NCBI RefSeq assembly: GCF_001698125.1
Contig: NZ_CP013854.1
Span: forward strand, 5,270,001-5,334,000
DNA length: 64,000 bases
DNA from: Pseudonocardia sp. HH130630-07
GTDB taxonomy: Bacteria; Actinomycetota; Actinomycetes; Mycobacteriales; Pseudonocardiaceae
Direction: 5' to 3'
Below are positions 1 to 8,548 of this stretch, in pieces. Under the pieces are notes generated by a model that ran no database searches, was not told the origin of the DNA, and saw only the letters and a list, made by a program, of their open reading frames with translations. Both the position numbers and the translations under genes were made by a program. How positions within the stretch are numbered: the stretch's first letter is position 1; each line of letters opens with the position of its first letter.

Positions 1-591
1 GTCGTCGGCGAGCTGCTCGGCCTCGTCCATCAGGTGCGTGGTCAGCAGGACCCCGACGCCGTCGCGGCGCAGCGCCCGGATCAGGTCCCACACCAGGTGC
101 CGGGCCTGCGGGTCGAGCCCGGCCGTCGGCTCGTCGAGGAAGACCAGCTCCGGGCGCCCGACGACGGCGCAGGCCAGCGCGAGCCGCTGCTGCTCACCGC
201 CGGAGAGCTGCTTGTACGGCGTGCTCGCGCGCGGCCGGAGACCGAGGACGTCGATCAGGAAGTTCGGGTCGATCTGGTTCGCCGAGCAGTCGGCGACCAG
301 GTGCAGCATCTCGCCGGTCCGCACCGCCGGGTAGGCGCCGCCGCCCTGCGGCATGGCGCCGACCCTGGCCCGGACGGCCTCGTCGTCGGGCGCGTGGCCG
401 AGCACGGTGACCTCGCCGGCCGACGCCCTCCGGAAGCCGGTGCACACCTCGACGGTGCTCGACTTCCCGGCGCCGTTCGGGCCGAGCAGCGCCAGCACCT
501 CGCCACGGGCGAGATCGAGGTCGACGCCGTCGACGGCGGTCGTCGTCCCGTAGCGGACGACCAGCCCACGCAGCTGCAGCGCGGCGTTCAC
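1..591 (-). CDS. ABC transporter ATP-binding protein (C-terminus beyond window)
   Basis: The ATPase half of an ABC transporter; only the N-terminal 197 codons lie in the window and the frame is open at the left edge. Visible motifs are Walker A (GPNGAGKSST), the ABC signature (LSGGEQQRLALA), Walker B (LVFLDEPTAGLD) and the switch histidine (LLTTHLMDEAEQL). The GTG start overlaps the mptB stop by four bases, so the two are probably translationally coupled. From memory, the M. tuberculosis equivalent is Rv1458c, which sits beside mptB and is followed by membrane subunits. Those subunits would lie to the left of this window. The substrate is unknown; a DRR-type (drug/lipid exporter) ATPase is the closest class. 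Confidence 0.9.
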   Translation of the reverse strand, partial: MNAALQLRGLVVRYGTTTAVDGVDLDLARGEVLALLGPNGAGKSSTVEVCTGFRRASAGEVTVLGHAPDDEAVRARVGAMPQGGGAYPAVRTGEMLHLVADCSANQIDPNFLIDVLGLRPRASTPYKQLSGGEQQRLALACAVVGRPELVFLDEPTAGLDPQARHLVWDLIRALRRDGVGVLLTTHLMDEAEQLADD

Positions 592-2210
592 GAGGCCGTC
601 ACCCCGGTCGGGACGGCCGGTTCGGCCGGGGCCCGCAGCCAGCGCCGGACGACGAGCAGTGCCAGCGCGAACATGACGAGGCCGGCGACGATGGCCAGCG
701 GCAGCTGGAAGCCCCGGAAGATGAAGTCGGCCCCGGTCGGCGGCACGACGAGCGCGAGGAACGCCGACAGCAGCAGCATCGCCCGGCGGTAGCGGGGCAT
801 CGCCCGGGTCGCGACCAGCGGGAGCAGCGCCCAGAACAGGTACCAGGGGTGCACCACGGGTCCGAGCAGGAGCACCGCGCCGAGCCCGGCGCCGGTCCCG
901 GTGACCGGATCGATGCGGCCGCGCAGGCAGCCCAGCAGCAGGACGACGACGATGATCACCATCGGCACCACGAACAGCCCGCGGGCGATCGTCAGGGTGC
1001 TCTCGGTGTGGTCACCGAGCCCGGCCACCCGACCGACCTGGCCGGCGACCAGGCCGACGTCGGTGCTCACCGACATCCAGCTGAGGATCTCGCTCGGCGC
1101 GGACAGCCCGCGCAGCCAGTTGAAGCCGAGCCCGGTGATGAGGCTGAAGAAGGTGAGGACGACCCCGGCCACCGCGGTGAGCCAGCCGGTCATGACCGCC
1201 CAGTCGGCGATCCGACCGCCGCGGCGCCGGATCAGGTACACCCCGACGAAGCCGAGCGCGAGCAGCGCGGGCAGCTTCACCGCGGCCGCGGCGACGATCA
1301 GCGCGGCACCCCCGGTGATCCGCCACCACGGCTGGACGGTGTCGTCGGTCCCGAGCATGACGTACAGGCCGACCAGCATCAGCGGGATCATGATCGACTC
1401 GTTGTGGATGCCGCTGATCATGTGGAACAGCACCAGCGGGTTCGCGGCACCGAGCCAGAGCACGAGCCCGGCGTCGAGCCCGAACCGGCGGGCCAGCCGC
1501 GGCAGCACCCACACCAGCATCGCGACGCCGACCAGCATGAGCAGCCGGTGCTGGAAGATCCCGAGCACGACGTTCTCGCCGCTGAACGCGGTGATGACCC
1601 GGCCCAGACCGAGGAACAGCGGTCCGTAGGGGGCCGGGGTGTCCCGCCAGATCGTCGGGATGCCGCGGGTCAGCGGGTCGTCGACGCCGAGCGCCTGGGC
1701 CGGTCCGATCGTGTACGGGTCGATCCCCCTGGCCAGGGTCGCGCTCTGGGCGAGGTAGCTGTAGATGTCCTTGGAGAACATCGGCGGCGCCAGCGCGAGC
1801 GGGAGCCCCCACAGCAACGCGGTGCGGGTCAGCTCGCGGCGTTCCGGGGCGGGGTGCCGGGCACCGCGGGCGGTGAGCATCCGGGCGATCCAGAGCCACG
1901 CCGTGACGACCATCAGCAGCCCGGCGTAGGTGACGGCGATCGCCAGGGTGACGTTGCGGGCCGGCAGTCCGAGCACCCGCAGGCCGTTGAACGGGTGCGG
2001 GGCCGGGAACGCGCCGGAGCCCAGCGCACTGATCCCCATCAGGATCGCGCCGGTCAGCCCGAGGATGCGCGCGATGCGGGCCTGCTCGCGCAGGCCGCGC
2101 CGGGCGGTCGGCGGCCGGCCGGTGGATCCGGCGGACCCCGCCGGGTCCGCTGGCTCCGCTCTCGTCGGAGGTTCGTCGCGCCCGGGTGGGGCGACCTCGG
2201 GCGTCACCAT
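588..2210 (-). CDS. mptB: Polyprenol-phosphate-mannose-dependent alpha-(1->6)-mannosyltransferase (MptB-like)
   Basis: A 540-residue integral membrane glycosyltransferase of the GT-C type. Many hydrophobic segments start at about residue 50. The KDIYSYLAQS motif in the first large extracytoplasmic loop resembles the acidic catalytic loop of GT-C enzymes that use polyprenyl-phosphate mannose. MptB-type enzymes extend the alpha-1,6-mannan core of lipoglycans in actinobacterial envelopes. The ATG start at 2210 was chosen because upstream in-frame sequence runs into sufR and looks like shadow coding. The gene is divergent from sufR and overlaps the downstream ABC ATPase gene, as with Rv1459c beside Rv1460. 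The acceptor in this organism cannot be deduced. Confidence 0.87.
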   Translation of the reverse strand: MVTPEVAPPGRDEPPTRAEPADPAGSAGSTGRPPTARRGLREQARIARILGLTGAILMGISALGSGAFPAPHPFNGLRVLGLPARNVTLAIAVTYAGLLMVVTAWLWIARMLTARGARHPAPERRELTRTALLWGLPLALAPPMFSKDIYSYLAQSATLARGIDPYTIGPAQALGVDDPLTRGIPTIWRDTPAPYGPLFLGLGRVITAFSGENVVLGIFQHRLLMLVGVAMLVWVLPRLARRFGLDAGLVLWLGAANPLVLFHMISGIHNESIMIPLMLVGLYVMLGTDDTVQPWWRITGGAALIVAAAAVKLPALLALGFVGVYLIRRRGGRIADWAVMTGWLTAVAGVVLTFFSLITGLGFNWLRGLSAPSEILSWMSVSTDVGLVAGQVGRVAGLGDHTESTLTIARGLFVVPMVIIVVVLLLGCLRGRIDPVTGTGAGLGAVLLLGPVVHPWYLFWALLPLVATRAMPRYRRAMLLLSAFLALVVPPTGADFIFRGFQLPLAIVAGLVMFALALLVVRRWLRAPAEPAVPTGVTAS

Positions 2211-2335
2211 GACTCCGCAGGTTAGTGGGGCGGGTCCGGGGCCCCGGTGACCGGTCCTCACCGGCCGCGACCGTTCGGACGGGTGAGCCGCGTCACGACG
2301 GGAGGGGGCGGTTTTGCTGCCGTCGGACATATCCG

Positions 2336-2349
2336 CAACACTGGTGTTG
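2336..2349. promoter_or_regulatory. Candidate SufR operator: perfect inverted repeat at the sufR start
   Basis: CAACAC-TG-GTGTTG is a perfect 6-bp inverted repeat with a 2-nt centre whose last base is the G of the sufR GTG start. A CATATC hexamer at 2328-2333 could be the -10 element. SufR repressors of other actinobacteria bind inverted repeats containing ACACT-like half-sites at their own promoter. Position and sequence therefore fit autoregulation, but binding is inferred. Confidence 0.55.
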
Positions 2350-3341
2350 TGAAAACGAACCGGACCGCGCCGCCGCGCACGGACCCCGCCTGCGGGCACG
2401 GGTCCGAGCCGGCCGTGCCCGCGTCCGGATCCGGTACCCGGGCCGCGGTGGCCAGGGTGCTCCTGGAGCAGGGTCCGGTCCCGGCCGCCGTCGTCGCGGG
2501 GGAGCTGGGGCTGACCGAGGCCGCCGTCCGCCGGCACCTCGATGCGCTCATCGCCGACGGCGAGGCGGCCGTCCGGGCCCCGGCCCGGTCCACCCGTCCC
2601 CGGGGCCGCGGCCGTCCGGCGCGCGAGTACCTGCTCACCGACGCGGGCCGGGTGCGGTTCGGCCACGGGTACGACGACCTGGCCACCTCGGCACTGCGGT
2701 TCCTGGCCGAGACGGCGGGGGAGGCCGCGGTGGACGCGTTCGCCCGCCGCCGCGTGCACGACCTGCTCGGTGCCGAGATGGCCGCCGTGGTCTCCGCCGG
2801 TGACCCGCAGGACCGCGCGGAGGCGCTCGCGAGCGTGCTCAGCTCCCGTGGCTACGCCGCACAGACCCGCCGCGGCGGGTTCGGGGTCCAGCTGTGCCAG
2901 CATCACTGCCCGGTGGCCCACGTGGCGACCGAGTTCCCGGAGCTGTGCGAGGCGGAGACCAGGGCCTTCGCCGACCTGCTCGGCACCCACGTGCAGCGCC
3001 TGGCGACGATCGCCCGCGGCGACGCCGCGTGCACCACACACGTCCCGCTGGAGGATCCCGAACTCCTCGGCCGGGTACGGCAAGGAGGAGGAAGGATCGA
3101 GGTGCCCGCCTCCCGCAACGGAATCGAGCACCCCGGACACCGGTTGCAGAGGGAGAACGTCCCCCGACCGGAAGCACCACCTCCGAAGCTGCGGAGCAGC
3201 GAGACGAACGGCACGCCATCGTCCCGCACCGTTGGTCAGCAACCACCTCCGAAGCTGCGGAAGATGCAAGAAGAAGACGGCCCCGCCGAAGGCGGGACCA
3301 TCTCCCACCACGGTCCCCGAAAGGGAGGCAGTACCCGATGA
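2349..3341 (+). CDS. sufR: Fe-S cluster-sensing transcriptional repressor SufR, with C-terminal extension
   Basis: A DeoR/ArsR-like winged-helix regulator. The helix-turn-helix lies at about residues 32-72 (GELGLTEAAVRRHLDALIAD) and a wing-like basic stretch follows. Cysteines at about 183, 187, 200 and 228 (LCQHHC, LCEA, ACTT) are the expected Fe-S ligands. It probably represses the suf operon when its cluster is intact. The GTG at 2349 fits family N-termini and the operator-proximal promoter; an in-frame start further up at 2247 is unlikely. The family normally ends shortly after the ACTTHVPL segment. Here the frame continues about 95 residues further, to an ATGA overlap with sufB. The tail has two PPPKLR copies and low complexity, so it may be read-through of a former intergenic region. 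Confidence 0.85.
   Translation: MKTNRTAPPRTDPACGHGSEPAVPASGSGTRAAVARVLLEQGPVPAAVVAGELGLTEAAVRRHLDALIADGEAAVRAPARSTRPRGRGRPAREYLLTDAGRVRFGHGYDDLATSALRFLAETAGEAAVDAFARRRVHDLLGAEMAAVVSAGDPQDRAEALASVLSSRGYAAQTRRGGFGVQLCQHHCPVAHVATEFPELCEAETRAFADLLGTHVQRLATIARGDAACTTHVPLEDPELLGRVRQGGGRIEVPASRNGIEHPGHRLQRENVPRPEAPPPKLRSSETNGTPSSRTVGQQPPPKLRKMQEEDGPAEGGTISHHGPRKGGSTR
3176..3261 (+). repeat. Two perfect 20-bp direct repeats in the sufR 3' end
   Basis: The same 20 bases (beginning ACCACCTCC, ending GCTGCGGA) occur at 3176-3195 and 3242-3261. The copies start 66 bp (22 codons) apart, so both encode PPPKLR in the sufR frame. No other copy was noticed in the window. They lie in the unusual C-terminal extension of sufR, upstream of sufB. 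Confidence 0.8.
3282..3296 (+). promoter_or_regulatory. Short stem-loop upstream of sufB
   Basis: CCCGCC-GAA-GGCGGG is a perfect 6-bp stem with a 3-nt loop, about 40 nt before the sufB start and inside the sufR reading frame. It could slow ribosomes or protect a processed 5' end. No U-tract follows, so it is not a standard terminator. The function is unknown. Confidence 0.4.
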
Positions 3342-4774
3342 CGACCACTCCTGAAGTGCGCACCGAGCTCACGCAGGAGGAGACGATCGCGGCGCTCGGC
3401 CGGTACGACTTCGGCTGGGCGGACTCCGACGAGGCCGGCTCCATCGCGAAGCGCGGCCTCTCCTCGGAGGTCGTCGCCGACATCTCCCGCCTGAAGGACG
3501 AGCCCGAGTGGATGCTCGAGTTCCGTCAGAAGTCGCTCGACCTCTTCGGCAAGAAGCCGATGCCGCGGTGGGGATCCGACCTGTCCGGGATCGACTTCGA
3601 CAACATCAAGTACTTCGTGCGCTCCTCGGAGAAGCAGGCCGCCACCTGGGACGACCTGCCCGAGGACATCAAGAACACCTACGACAAGCTGGGCATCCCG
3701 GAGGCCGAGAAGGCCCGCCTGGTGTCCGGTGTCGCCGCGCAGTACGAGTCCGAGGTCGTGTACCACTCGATCCGCGAGGACCTCGAGCAGCAGGGTGTCA
3801 TCTTCCTGGACACCGACACGGCGCTCAAGGAGCACCCGGAGCTGTTCAAGGAGTACTTCGGCTCGGTGATCCCGGCCGGGGACAACAAGTTCTCGGCGCT
3901 GAACTCCGCGGTCTGGTCCGGCGGGTCGTTCATCTACGTGCCGCCGGGCGTGCACGTCGACATCCCGCTGCAGGCCTACTTCCGGATCAACACCGAGAAC
4001 ATGGGCCAGTTCGAGCGGACGCTGATCATCGTCGACGAGGGTGCCTACGTGCACTACGTCGAGGGGTGCACCGCGCCGATCTACAAGACCGACTCGCTGC
4101 ACTCGGCCGTCGTCGAGATCGTGGTCAAGAAGGGCGGCCGCTGCCGCTACACCACGATCCAGAACTGGTCGAACAACGTCTACAACCTGGTCACCAAGCG
4201 CGCCAAGGCCGAGGAGGGCGCGACCATGGAATGGGTCGACGGCAACCTCGGCTCCAAGGTGACCATGAAGTACCCGGCCGTGTGGCTGATGGGCGAGCAC
4301 GCCAAGGGCGAGGTCCTGTCGGTCGCGTTCGCGGGCGAGGGCCAGCACCAGGACGCCGGGGCGAAGATGGTGCACCTGGCGCCGAACACGTCGTCGACGA
4401 TCATCTCGAAGTCGGTGGCCCGTGGTGGCGGCCGTACCTCGTACCGCGGCCTGATCCAGGTCAACCCGCGGGCGCGGAACTCGCGGTCGACGGTGAAGTG
4501 CGACGCGCTGCTCGTCGACACGATCTCGCGGTCGGACACGTACCCCTACGTCGACATCCGCAACGACGACGTGTCGATGGGGCACGAGGCCACCGTCTCC
4601 AAGGTCTCCGACGACCAGCTCTTCTACCTGATGAGCCGCGGTCTGTCCGAGGACGAGGCGATGGCCATGGTGGTGCGCGGGTTCGTCGAGCCGATCGCGC
4701 GCGAGCTGCCGATGGAGTACGCGCTGGAGCTGAACCGGCTGATCGAGCTGCAGATGGAGGGTTCCGTCGGATGA
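3338..4774 (+). CDS. sufB: Fe-S cluster assembly scaffold protein SufB
   Basis: The 478-residue scaffold subunit of the SufBCD complex. It receives sulfur from SufS-SufU and builds Fe-S clusters in the cytosol. Conserved family blocks are plain: SAVWSGGSFIYVPPGVHVD, YVEGCTAPIYKTDSLHSAVV, the RSTVKCDALL segment that holds the cluster/sulfur-accepting cysteine, and the SRGLSEDEAMAMVVRGF ending. No intein is present, unlike M. tuberculosis SufB. The ATG at 3338 follows a GGGAGG ribosome site and overlaps the sufR stop by four bases. The stop overlaps the sufD start in the same way, giving tight coupling along the operon. Confidence 0.97.
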   Translation: MTTTPEVRTELTQEETIAALGRYDFGWADSDEAGSIAKRGLSSEVVADISRLKDEPEWMLEFRQKSLDLFGKKPMPRWGSDLSGIDFDNIKYFVRSSEKQAATWDDLPEDIKNTYDKLGIPEAEKARLVSGVAAQYESEVVYHSIREDLEQQGVIFLDTDTALKEHPELFKEYFGSVIPAGDNKFSALNSAVWSGGSFIYVPPGVHVDIPLQAYFRINTENMGQFERTLIIVDEGAYVHYVEGCTAPIYKTDSLHSAVVEIVVKKGGRCRYTTIQNWSNNVYNLVTKRAKAEEGATMEWVDGNLGSKVTMKYPAVWLMGEHAKGEVLSVAFAGEGQHQDAGAKMVHLAPNTSSTIISKSVARGGGRTSYRGLIQVNPRARNSRSTVKCDALLVDTISRSDTYPYVDIRNDDVSMGHEATVSKVSDDQLFYLMSRGLSEDEAMAMVVRGFVEPIARELPMEYALELNRLIELQMEGSVG

Positions 4775-5955
4775 CGTCGGATGTTGCTGGCCTCGCCCCC
4801 GAGCTGAAGGGGGCCAAGGAGGGCCAGGGTGAGGTGCCGATCGCCTCGGCGGGCGAGCGGTTCCAGTCGTTCGACGTGGACGCCTTCGAGGTTCCCGGCG
4901 GGCGCGAGGAGAACTGGCGGTTCACGCCGCTGCGCCGGCTCAAGGGCCTGCACGACGGCTCCGCCACGTTCGAGGGCACCGCGCAGGTCACGGTCACCGG
5001 GACCGCCGGTGTGACGACCGAGACCGTCGGTCGTGACGACGCGCGGCTCGGCGAGGGCGGCACGCCGTTCGACCGGGTCGCCGCGGCGGCGTGGTCGGGG
5101 TTCCGGGAGGCCACCGTGGTCACCCTGGACGGCGAGCCCGAGCCGGTCACGATCACCGTCGAGGGCCCGGGAGCGGGCGCTACGGCCGCCGGTCACCTGC
5201 ACATCCGCACCACCCCGCACACGCAGGCGACGGTCGTCGTCGTGCACCGGGGCTCGGGTGCGCTGGCCGACAACACCGAGGTCGTGCTGGCCGACGGCTC
5301 GCGGCTGACCCTGGTGGTCACCGAGGAGTGGGCGGACGACGCGGTGCACGTCGGCGCCGAGCACTACCGCATCGGCCGGGACGCGACGCTGCGCGGGACC
5401 GCTGTCCAGCTGGGCGGTGACCTGGTGCGGGTCAGCTCGACGGTGCGCTACTCCGGCCCCGGCGGCGACGCCGAGCTGCTCGGCCTCGGGTTCACCGACG
5501 CCGGTCAGCACCTGGAGCAGCGGCTGCTGGTGGACCACGCGGTGCCGAACTGCACCTCCAACGTGCTCTACAAGAACGCGCTGCAGAGCGACTCGCGCGA
5601 CCAGGCGCACGTGGTGTGGATCGGTGACGTGCTGATCCGGGCCACCGCGGAGAACACCGAGACGTTCGAGTTCAACCGCAACCTGGTGCTCACCGAGCAC
5701 GCGCGCGCCGACTCGGTGCCGAACCTGGAGATCGAGACCGGCGAGATCGTGAGCGCCGGGCACGCCAGCGCCACCGGCCGGTTCGACGACGAGCAGCTGT
5801 TCTACCTGCGCAGCCGGGGCATCCCGGAGGACCAGGCGCGACGGCTCGTCGTCCGCGGGTTCTTCGGCGAGATCCTGAACAAGATCACGCTGCCGGAGCT
5901 CAAGGAGCGGCTCGAGGCCGCCGTCGAGGCCGAGCTCGCCATCACCGGCGCCTGA
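4771..5955 (+). CDS. sufD: Fe-S cluster assembly protein SufD
   Basis: The 394-residue partner of SufB in the SufBC2D complex. The right-handed beta-helix core is recognisable, with the segment LLVDHAVPNCTSNVLYKNAL carrying the conserved histidine at the SufB-SufD interface. The C-terminus (ARRLVVRGFFGEIL) is shared with SufB. The N-terminus (GREENWRFTPLRRLKGL) is typical of SufD. The start overlaps the sufB stop (ATGA). It is followed after 27 nt by sufC, whose GAAAGAGA leader provides the ribosome site. Confidence 0.96.
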   Translation: MTSDVAGLAPELKGAKEGQGEVPIASAGERFQSFDVDAFEVPGGREENWRFTPLRRLKGLHDGSATFEGTAQVTVTGTAGVTTETVGRDDARLGEGGTPFDRVAAAAWSGFREATVVTLDGEPEPVTITVEGPGAGATAAGHLHIRTTPHTQATVVVVHRGSGALADNTEVVLADGSRLTLVVTEEWADDAVHVGAEHYRIGRDATLRGTAVQLGGDLVRVSSTVRYSGPGGDAELLGLGFTDAGQHLEQRLLVDHAVPNCTSNVLYKNALQSDSRDQAHVVWIGDVLIRATAENTETFEFNRNLVLTEHARADSVPNLEIETGEIVSAGHASATGRFDDEQLFYLRSRGIPEDQARRLVVRGFFGEILNKITLPELKERLEAAVEAELAITGA

Positions 5956-5982
5956 GCGCCCCCACCACCACGGAAAGAGAAC

Positions 5983-6750
5983 ATGTCCACTCTGGAGATC
6001 AAGGACCTGCACGCCTCGGTCGAGACCGAGGACGGTCCGAAGGAGATCCTGCGCGGGGTGAACCTCACCGTCCGCGCGGGCGAGACGCACGCGATCATGG
6101 GTCCGAACGGCTCGGGCAAGTCGACGCTGGCCTACGCGGTCGCCGGTCACCCGAAGTACACCGTCACCTCCGGTGAGGTGCTGCTCGACGGCGAGAACGT
6201 GCTGGAGATGGCCGTCGACGAGCGGGCCCGGGCGGGCCTGTTCCTGGCCATGCAGTACCCGGTCGAGGTCCCGGGCGTGTCGATGGCGAACTTCCTGCGG
6301 TCGGCGGCCACCGCCACCCGCGGCGAGGCGCCGAAGCTGCGCACCTGGGTGAAGGAGGTCAAGGACGCCATGGCGGGCCTCGACATCTCCTCGGAGTTCG
6401 CGGACCGCTCGGTCAACGAGGGCTTCTCCGGCGGTGAGAAGAAGCGGCACGAGGTGCTGCAGCTGGAGCTGCTGAACCCGAAGTTCGCCGTGCTCGACGA
6501 GACCGACTCCGGCCTCGACGTCGACGCCCTGCGCGTCGTCTCCGAGGGCGTGAACCGGTACCGCGCGAAGGGCGACACCGGCGTCCTGCTGATCACGCAC
6601 TACACCCGGATCCTGAACCACATCAAGCCGGACCGGGTGCACGTGTTCTCCGGCGGCCGCATCGTCGAGTCCGGCGGTCCCGAGCTGGCCGACGAGCTGG
6701 AGACCAACGGCTACGTCCGGTTCACCAAGGGTGCGAAGGCAGCGGTCTGA
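5983..6750 (+). CDS. sufC: Fe-S cluster assembly ATPase SufC
   Basis: The 255-residue ABC-type ATPase that drives conformational change of SufB-SufD. Walker A is GPNGSGKST at residues 40-48. The signature region is the SufC-specific SGGEKKRHEVLQL (ABC ATPases elsewhere read SGGQ/E-x-QR), Walker B is FAVLDETDSGLD, and the switch histidine lies in LLITHYTRIL. It has no membrane domain and is a soluble complex partner. It is separated from sufS by a single base. Confidence 0.97.
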   Translation: MSTLEIKDLHASVETEDGPKEILRGVNLTVRAGETHAIMGPNGSGKSTLAYAVAGHPKYTVTSGEVLLDGENVLEMAVDERARAGLFLAMQYPVEVPGVSMANFLRSAATATRGEAPKLRTWVKEVKDAMAGLDISSEFADRSVNEGFSGGEKKRHEVLQLELLNPKFAVLDETDSGLDVDALRVVSEGVNRYRAKGDTGVLLITHYTRILNHIKPDRVHVFSGGRIVESGGPELADELETNGYVRFTKGAKAAV

Positions 6751-6751
6751 C

Positions 6752-8056
6752 ATGACCCTCACGAACGGAACCGGGACCACGGCCGGCCTGGACGCCGACG
6801 CCGTGGCCCGGATCCGGGCGGACTTCCCGATCCTCGGGCGCACCGTGCGCGAGGACCGGCCGCTGGTCTACCTCGACTCCGGTGCGACGTCGCAGCGGCC
6901 GCGTCAGGTCCTCGACGCCGAGCGCACCTTCCTGGAGCGGCACAACGCCGCCGTCCACCGGGGTGCGCACCAGCTCGCCGAGGAGGCCACCGACGCCTAC
7001 GAGTCCGCCCGGGCCCGCATCGCGGCGTTCGTCGGCGCGCACGACGACGAGGTCGTCTTCGTCAAGAACGCGACCGAGGGCGTCAACCTGGTCGCGTACG
7101 GGTTCGGCAACGCCTCGGTCCGCACCGGTCTCGGGCCGGAGTCCGAGCGGTTCGCGCTCGGACCGGGTGACGAGGTCGTGGTGACCGAGCTGGAGCACCA
7201 CGCCAACCTGGTCCCGTGGCAGGAGCTGTGCCGGCGCACCGGGGCGACCCTGCGCTGGTACTCGGTGACCGACGACGGGCGGATCGATCCCGGCTCCCTG
7301 GAGCTGTCGGAGCGGACGAGGGTCGTCGCGTTCACCCACCAGTCCAACGTGACCGGGGCGGTGGCGCCCGTGGCCGAGCTGGTGCGGCAGGCCCGGGCGG
7401 TCGGCGCACTCACCGTGCTCGACGCCTGCCAGTCGGTGCCGCACGCACCGGTCGACCTGCACGCACTCGGCGTCGACTTCGCGGTGTTCTCCGGGCACAA
7501 GATGCTCGGGCCGTCCGGGGTCGGGGTGCTCTACGGGCGGCGTGAGCTGCTCGCGGCGCTGCCGCCGTTCCTCACCGGCGGATCGATGATTGAGCTGGTG
7601 CGGATGGAGGGCTCGACCTACGCCCCGCCGCCGCAGCGGTTCGAGGCGGGCGTGCCGATGACGTCGCAGGCGGTCGGCCTGGGCGCGGCCGTGGACTACC
7701 TCGGCGCGATCGGCATGGACGTCGTCGCCGCGCACGAGGCGACCCTGACCGCGGCCGCGCTGGAGCAGCTGACCGCGATCGACGGGGTGCGGATCGTCGG
7801 CCCGCCGACGCCCGGCGAGCGCGGGGGAGCGGTGTCGTTCGTGGTGGCGGACATCCACGCGCACGACCTGTCCCAGGTGCTCGACGACCGGGGCGTCGCG
7901 ATCCGGGTCGGCCACCACTGTGCGTGGCCGCTGCACCGGCGCTACGGGATCGTGGCGTCGGCCCGGGCGTCGTTCGCGGTGTACAACACCCTCGACGAGG
8001 TCGAGGCGCTGGCCGACGGCGTGCGCGCCGCCCAGAAGTTCTTCGGGACGGTGTGA
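6752..8056 (+). CDS. sufS: Cysteine desulfurase SufS
   Basis: A 434-residue group II PLP-dependent cysteine desulfurase that converts cysteine to alanine and a protein persulfide. The PLP lysine is K250 in FSGHKMLGP, H150 stacks in LEHHANLVPW, and the catalytic cysteine is C390 in RVGHHCAWPLHRRYG. The ATG at 6752 lies one base after the sufC stop; an in-frame ATG at 6731 would overlap sufC and lacks family similarity. In actinobacteria and firmicutes SufS passes sulfur to SufU, which follows directly. Confidence 0.97.
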   Translation: MTLTNGTGTTAGLDADAVARIRADFPILGRTVREDRPLVYLDSGATSQRPRQVLDAERTFLERHNAAVHRGAHQLAEEATDAYESARARIAAFVGAHDDEVVFVKNATEGVNLVAYGFGNASVRTGLGPESERFALGPGDEVVVTELEHHANLVPWQELCRRTGATLRWYSVTDDGRIDPGSLELSERTRVVAFTHQSNVTGAVAPVAELVRQARAVGALTVLDACQSVPHAPVDLHALGVDFAVFSGHKMLGPSGVGVLYGRRELLAALPPFLTGGSMIELVRMEGSTYAPPPQRFEAGVPMTSQAVGLGAAVDYLGAIGMDVVAAHEATLTAAALEQLTAIDGVRIVGPPTPGERGGAVSFVVADIHAHDLSQVLDDRGVAIRVGHHCAWPLHRRYGIVASARASFAVYNTLDEVEALADGVRAAQKFFGTV

Positions 8057-8059
8057 GGC

Positions 8060-8548
8060 GTGCAGCTGCAGCAGATGTACCAGGAGATCATCCTGGACCA
8101 CTACCGCGACCCGCACGGGTCCGGCCTGCGTGAGCCCTACGACGCCGAGACCCACCACGTGAACCCGACCTGCGGGGACGAGGTCACGCTGCGGGTCAAG
8201 GTCGACGGGGACACCGTGACCGACGTGTCCTACGAGTCGCTGGGCTGCTCGATCAGCCAGGCGTCGGTCTCGGTCCTGCACGATCTCGTCGCCGGCCGGT
8301 CGGTCGGCGAGGCCTGGAAGATCATGACGTCGTTCCAGGAGATGGCGCAGGGCCGCGGCCAGGTCGAACCGGACGAGGACGTCATCGGCGACGGCGTCGC
8401 CTTCGCCGGTGTCGCGAAGTACCCGGCCCGGGTGAAGTGTGCTCTCCTGGGCTGGATGGCGTTCAAGGACGCCGTGAGCCGCACGGACGCGACGATCGCC
8501 GCGCACGACACTGCGAACACTGCGAACCCCGAGGGGAGCCCGGCATGA
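8060..8548 (+). CDS. sufU: SUF system sulfur transfer protein SufU
   Basis: A 162-residue zinc-dependent sulfurtransferase that accepts persulfide from SufS. The zinc ligands of the family are present: C38 and D40 (NPTCGDEV), C63 (SLGCSISQAS) and C127 (VKCALLGW). The 19-residue insertion typical of SufU compared with IscU is present between C63 and C127. The GTG start lies 3 nt after the sufS stop. The stop overlaps the start of the downstream SufT gene (ATGA). Confidence 0.95.
   Translation: MQLQQMYQEIILDHYRDPHGSGLREPYDAETHHVNPTCGDEVTLRVKVDGDTVTDVSYESLGCSISQASVSVLHDLVAGRSVGEAWKIMTSFQEMAQGRGQVEPDEDVIGDGVAFAGVAKYPARVKCALLGWMAFKDAVSRTDATIAAHDTANTANPEGSPA

Noticed and set aside
849..2225. Long plus-strand frame opposite mptB
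   Set aside because: Composition is His/Asp/Arg/Pro-rich without any domain, typical of antisense shadow in GC-rich DNA; mptB on the other strand has clear membrane helices and motifs.
2247..2348. Longer N-terminus for SufR from GTG 2247
   Set aside because: The extra 34 residues do not resemble SufR, and they would cover the operator and promoter.
4624..6843. 739-codon minus-strand frame under sufB, sufD and sufC
   Set aside because: It is the reverse shadow of three well-conserved genes; no motif or ribosome site supports it.
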